In this document: positions 60,682-64,000 of the stretch, piece by piece | Numbering within the stretch: position 1 is the stretch's first letter | Layout: every line of letters begins with the position of its first letter | NCBI GenBank assembly: GCA_003513495.1 | Contig: DOPM01000043.1 | Span: 78,330-142,329 of the forward strand | Length of the DNA: 64,000 nt | Direction: 5' to 3' | Source of the DNA: Desulfosporosinus sp. | GTDB taxonomy: Bacteria > Bacillota > Desulfitobacteriia > Desulfitobacteriales > Desulfitobacteriaceae | Translations under genes and position numbers: made by a program | The notes under the pieces: model-generated | Database searches by the model: none | Told to the model about the DNA's origin: nothing | What the model saw: only the letters and a program-made list of their open reading frames with translations

Positions 60682-61824
60682 TCAAGTGGAAGCTAGTTCT
60701 CCTAATATTACCTCAACCTGCTGTGTTCGTTCGTCGCGAATATAGGTTATTGTTACTTTATCACCGACATTATTTTTATAGAGTTCTCGAATAAGGTCCG
60801 AAGGATCTTCTACTTTAACATCGTTAACCATGGTGATGACATCCCCGTTTTTGATTCCAGCCTTAGAAGCTGGTCCATTCGGTAATACGCTTGCAATGTA
60901 AGCTCCTTGAGGTTTGTTGTTAATTGTCGCGTAGGAGTTGTATTGATCATCTGTACTCACTAGAAGGGCTGGATGTTTGGCCACACCAGATTTAATTAGT
61001 TGATTGATGGTTGGTAGAGCATCGGAAATTGGGATAGCGAAGCCCATTCCCTCAAAGCCAGTTGCCGCATATTTTACCGAATTAATGCCTATAACCTGTC
61101 CCTGATAATTCACAAGGGGTCCGCCACTATTTCCGGGGTTGATGGCGGCGTCCGTTTGTATTAGATTGTGAGCTTCTACACCTTGGAGGTTAAGGGCACG
61201 ATTGGTTGCAGAGATGACTCCTGTGGTCACTGAACGTGCAAATTCATCTCCGACAGGATTTCCGATAGCGATTACCGATTCCCCAACTTCAACGACTGAA
61301 GAATCTCCAAGCTCAACTGCCGTTAGATTAGTAGTATCCGAAATCTGTAATACTGCAAGATCAGTGCGTGGATCAGCACCAATGAGTTTCGCATCAAGAG
61401 TACGTCCATCACTCAAGCTGACAGTGATCTTTTGTGCGCCCTCGATCACATGATTATTAGTCACGATATATCCCTTTTCAGCATTAACGATAAAACCAGA
61501 ACCGTTGCCAGCTTGTTGAAGACCTGAGTTTCCTGAAAAGCCCCGGCTGGTTTGGAAATTTGAAACACCCACTACAGCTGGGCCGACATCTTTGGCAATT
61601 TGTGCTACTGGAAAATTGGTTTCAGGGGCAGTAACATTCGAAACTTGTGTAAACCCTGAAGCTGTTGTTTGCGTTGGGGAGGATATATTAATAGGATATA
61701 TATAGGGGACCGCAGCAACAGTTGTAAGACCACCGATGACAGCGCTCATCAGACAGAGGCTGGCTAAGGCGATGACATTTTTCTTGGGTTTTGAACTGGG
61801 GATAGGCCGAATTTCTTCTTCCAT
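60682..61824 (-). CDS. HtrA/DegP-like membrane-anchored serine protease
   Basis: A short cytoplasmic tail (MEEEIRPIPSSKPKK) precedes one membrane helix (about 18-42). The trypsin-like domain has the triad in IVTNNHVIEGA (His), DPRTDLAVLQI (Asp) and NPGNSGGPLVNYQG (Ser). One PDZ domain (about 285-375, QGAYIASVLPNGPASKAGIKNGDVI) follows. It is a quality-control protease of the outer membrane surface in monoderms. The build and length (380 aa) match HtrA/YkdA. It is monocistronic. Confidence 0.93.
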   Translation of the reverse strand: MEEEIRPIPSSKPKKNVIALASLCLMSAVIGGLTTVAAVPYIYPINISSPTQTTASGFTQVSNVTAPETNFPVAQIAKDVGPAVVGVSNFQTSRGFSGNSGLQQAGNGSGFIVNAEKGYIVTNNHVIEGAQKITVSLSDGRTLDAKLIGADPRTDLAVLQISDTTNLTAVELGDSSVVEVGESVIAIGNPVGDEFARSVTTGVISATNRALNLQGVEAHNLIQTDAAINPGNSGGPLVNYQGQVIGINSVKYAATGFEGMGFAIPISDALPTINQLIKSGVAKHPALLVSTDDQYNSYATINNKPQGAYIASVLPNGPASKAGIKNGDVITMVNDVKVEDPSDLIRELYKNNVGDKVTITYIRDERTQQVEVILGELAST

Positions 61825-62038
61825 TACAAAGCCTCCTCGAGAAAATTAGCATCCTTAGTGAATCTATGTATTAAGGATAACGAATAAGTGTTAAGGAAAA
61901 TGGTACAAATTATGAAAGTTTATTGGAGCTCAAGTGGGGATTTTGTGAAATAGTAGGACTGTATCAAGGGTGTTGAACTATTGAAAGTCTTTCTCAGGTT
62001 GTTTTCATCAAAAACCGTAACAGAATAGGAAGTGTACT

Positions 62039-64000
62039 ATGAAATCTGTGGTAAAACGATCGGTATGCCCTTATGATTGCCCAGACATGTGTGGGCTTTT
62101 AGTAGAAGTTGTTGATAATCAAGCAGTAAAGGTGACAGGGGATCCAGAACATCCCTTTACCAGAGGAACTTTATGTCCTAAGATGCATCATTATGAGAGA
62201 ACTGTTCATTCCCCTCAGAGGCTAACTCAGCCTTTACTGCGTATAGGGGAAAAAGGAGAGGGCAAGTATAAGCAGATTACTTGGGATGAGGGAATTCAAC
62301 GCATTGTCAACGCTTGGAAAGAGATTATTTCAGAATACGGGGCCGAAGCAATCTTACCTTATTCATATGCGGGTACCATGGGTCTTGTCCAACGCAATTC
62401 TGGAGAAGGGTTTTTCTATCGATTAGGAGCCTCAAGATTAGCTCGTACAATATGCGCCTCATCTAAGGGCTATGGCTGGACTTCGGTTATGGGGGAAACT
62501 TTAGCACCCCACCCCAATGAAGTCGAAAAAAGCGACTTTATTATTTTATGGGGAACGAATGCTCTGGCAACAAATATTCACCTGCTGCATAAGGTTCGAG
62601 CAGCAAAAAAACGTGGTGCCACGGTTTGGTTGGTTGATACCTATGAGAATCCTACAGCTCAAATAGTCGACAAAGTGGTGCTTGTAAGGCCTGGGAGAGA
62701 TGGTGCTTTGGCCTTAGGTATAATGCACATCCTAGTGCGTGAAGGGTGGATAGATCAACCCTTTGTTGCTAGATATGTCCAAGGGTTTGAACAACTCCGA
62801 ACAGAAGTTTTGCCTGATTATACGCCGGATAAAGTAAGTCGAATGACTGGGATTGAAGTAAGCCTGCTCGAAGAGATGGCACTACAATATGCTAGAGCTA
62901 GTGCACCCTTTATTGCTTTGGGTTCCGGGCTTTGTCGTTATGGAAATGGCGCCATGACCGTCAGGGCAATTACATGTCTTCCTGCACTCATAGGAGCTTG
63001 GAGCAAACCGGGAGGCGGACTGCTGGCTAGTATTTCCACGGGTTCCGCCTTTAATATGAGTCGAGTAATACGCGAAGACTTCTTACAAAAGCCAACTCGT
63101 GTTGTGAACATGAATCAGCTAGGGGATGCCCTGGCGGAATTATCGAATCCTCCGATCATGAGCATGTACGTATACCACTCCAATCCCGCTGTTGTAGCTC
63201 CCGACCAGACTAAGATCATTACGGGACTAAAGCGAGCGAACCTTTTTACGGTTGTCCATGAACGATTTATGACGGATACAGCTCGTTATGCTGACATTAT
63301 TTTGCCAGCTACAAGTTCCTTAGAACATTCGGACTTATACAGATCTTATGGACATTATGGCATCCAGAAAGCGGCAGCGGTTATTCCCCCAGTCGGTGAA
63401 GCTAAATCCAATTGGGAAGTTTTTCAGTCGCTCGCCCATGGAATGGGTTTTAAAGAGCCATTTTTTAATCTAACCCCTGACGACTTAATCAATCAACTGA
63501 TTGATCCACCCAAGCCATGGCTGGAGGGAGTCGATCAGTTGAAGCTGCGAGCAGGCCAATATGTAGAACTCTCCCTATCAGAGAACTACAAAGCAACCTT
63601 TCTTACTTCAAGCGGTAAGATCGAAATATACAATCCCTTGGAAGATGAGCCTTTGCCAATCTACTTAGAGCCCTACGAGGATGATGCCCCTTTTTATCTA
63701 ATGAGCGCCCCTAGCGTCTATTCCTTAAATTCTTCCTTTAACGAGCGACCTGATTTACTGCGTAAGAGGAAGGCTCCCTATCTCTTAATGAACCTTGAAG
63801 ACGCTGGTAAAAAGAATTTGCAAGACGGTCAGAAGGTGATCGCTTTCAATGAACGGGGGGAGGTCCGGTTTATTCTTAAGATAACGAAAACCGTTCCCCA
63901 AGGTGTAGTTGTAACTGAAGGCTTATTTTCCAGTGAAACTCAACACGGAGGTAGTACTGTAAATGCTCTAACCGCCCAACGCTTAACAGATAAAGCTGAG
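62039..64000 (+). CDS. Molybdopterin oxidoreductase, 5' part (runs off the window)
   Basis: The open frame starts at ATG after ATAGGAAG and continues without a stop to the last base (654 codons, incomplete). The N-terminus has CPYDCPDMCG and TRGTLCPK, so C10, C14, C18 and C46 are predicted 4Fe-4S ligands. C139 in TICASSKGYGW is the likely molybdenum or tungsten ligand. It belongs to the prokaryotic molybdopterin-containing oxidoreductase family (DMSO reductase type). The end with the GLFSS...QHGGSTVNALT motif is the guanine-dinucleotide-binding C-terminal part, so only about 10-30 residues are missing. No signal peptide is visible; a cytoplasmic place is likely. The substrate is unknown. Confidence 0.85.
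   Translation, partial: MKSVVKRSVCPYDCPDMCGLLVEVVDNQAVKVTGDPEHPFTRGTLCPKMHHYERTVHSPQRLTQPLLRIGEKGEGKYKQITWDEGIQRIVNAWKEIISEYGAEAILPYSYAGTMGLVQRNSGEGFFYRLGASRLARTICASSKGYGWTSVMGETLAPHPNEVEKSDFIILWGTNALATNIHLLHKVRAAKKRGATVWLVDTYENPTAQIVDKVVLVRPGRDGALALGIMHILVREGWIDQPFVARYVQGFEQLRTEVLPDYTPDKVSRMTGIEVSLLEEMALQYARASAPFIALGSGLCRYGNGAMTVRAITCLPALIGAWSKPGGGLLASISTGSAFNMSRVIREDFLQKPTRVVNMNQLGDALAELSNPPIMSMYVYHSNPAVVAPDQTKIITGLKRANLFTVVHERFMTDTARYADIILPATSSLEHSDLYRSYGHYGIQKAAAVIPPVGEAKSNWEVFQSLAHGMGFKEPFFNLTPDDLINQLIDPPKPWLEGVDQLKLRAGQYVELSLSENYKATFLTSSGKIEIYNPLEDEPLPIYLEPYEDDAPFYLMSAPSVYSLNSSFNERPDLLRKRKAPYLLMNLEDAGKKNLQDGQKVIAFNERGEVRFILKITKTVPQGVVVTEGLFSSETQHGGSTVNALTAQRLTDKAE

Noticed and set aside
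1..64000. Insertion sequences, prophage, CRISPR arrays, tRNA or rRNA genes
   Set aside because: No transposase, integrase, phage gene, regular repeat-spacer array, CCA-ended cloverleaf or rRNA segment was seen on either strand.

Overview
This is a 64 kb chromosomal window of about 40-45% G+C from an anaerobic, spore-forming Firmicute. The best guess is the Desulfosporosinus/Desulfitobacterium group (Peptococcaceae). This rests on overall gene content: Spo0E-like, KapD-like and CotJC-like sporulation proteins, an orphan PAS histidine kinase, S-box and T-box leaders, a short HisG paired with HisZ, lactate permease, a molybdopterin oxidoreductase, and a selenocysteine-encoding glutaredoxin. No rRNA, tRNA, CRISPR array, prophage or intact insertion sequence was recognised.

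Layout. 1-2.7 kb: a REC-GGDEF protein, a small Spo0E-like protein and a KapD-like exonuclease. 2.7-11.8 kb: the purine operon purE-B-C-F-M-N-H-D, preceded by a paired Pur-box-like operator, a sigma-A promoter, and a tandem guanine plus PRPP riboswitch ending in a terminator. purK, purS, purQ and purL are not in the cluster. 12-23 kb: mixed single genes (zinc-ribbon microprotein, CotJC/Mn-catalase-like protein, CC/Se-family protein, DUF421, YhaM-like nuclease, ABC exporter, acyl-ACP thioesterase, FAD oxidoreductase, FMN protein, sensor kinase). 23.2-26.1 kb: metNIQ on the minus strand under a SAM-I riboswitch.

26.2-36.6 kb: histidine biosynthesis in two blocks. The first is a YerC/TrpR-family regulator followed by hisZ. 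Then come a phosphofructokinase and a stand-alone HsdM N-terminal domain, and after them hisG-D-C-B-H-A-F-IE. Both his promoters carry the same dyad, GCTTTA-N6-TAAAG(C/T), which suggests one regulator (probably the YerC-like protein) controls both blocks. 36.7-39.8 kb: aminotransferase, Nudix hydrolase and ferredoxin-nitroreductase. 39.9-43.2 kb: a T-box leader (probable Trp specifier) and a trpXYZ-type ABC transporter.

43.3-64 kb: accessory and metabolic genes. They include a YdcF/SanA-like protein, enoyl-CoA hydratase, a cyclase-family hydrolase, a secreted VanX-type dipeptidase fused to a CapA-type phosphoesterase domain, lactate permease, a MerR/TipAS regulator, a DUF401 permease, an MBL-fold hydrolase, a nitrilase-family amidase, a 75-residue glutaredoxin with an in-frame UGA in its active site (UPYC), a hydroxyacid dehydrogenase/aminotransferase pair, a GAF-PAS-GGDEF-EAL protein, an HtrA-like protease, and the 5' part of a molybdopterin oxidoreductase that runs off the window.

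Main points for follow-up: the selenocysteine glutaredoxin, which ordinary ORF calling misses; the three-layer control of the pur operon; the shared his operator; the VanX-CapA fusion; and several small genes and structured non-coding elements.
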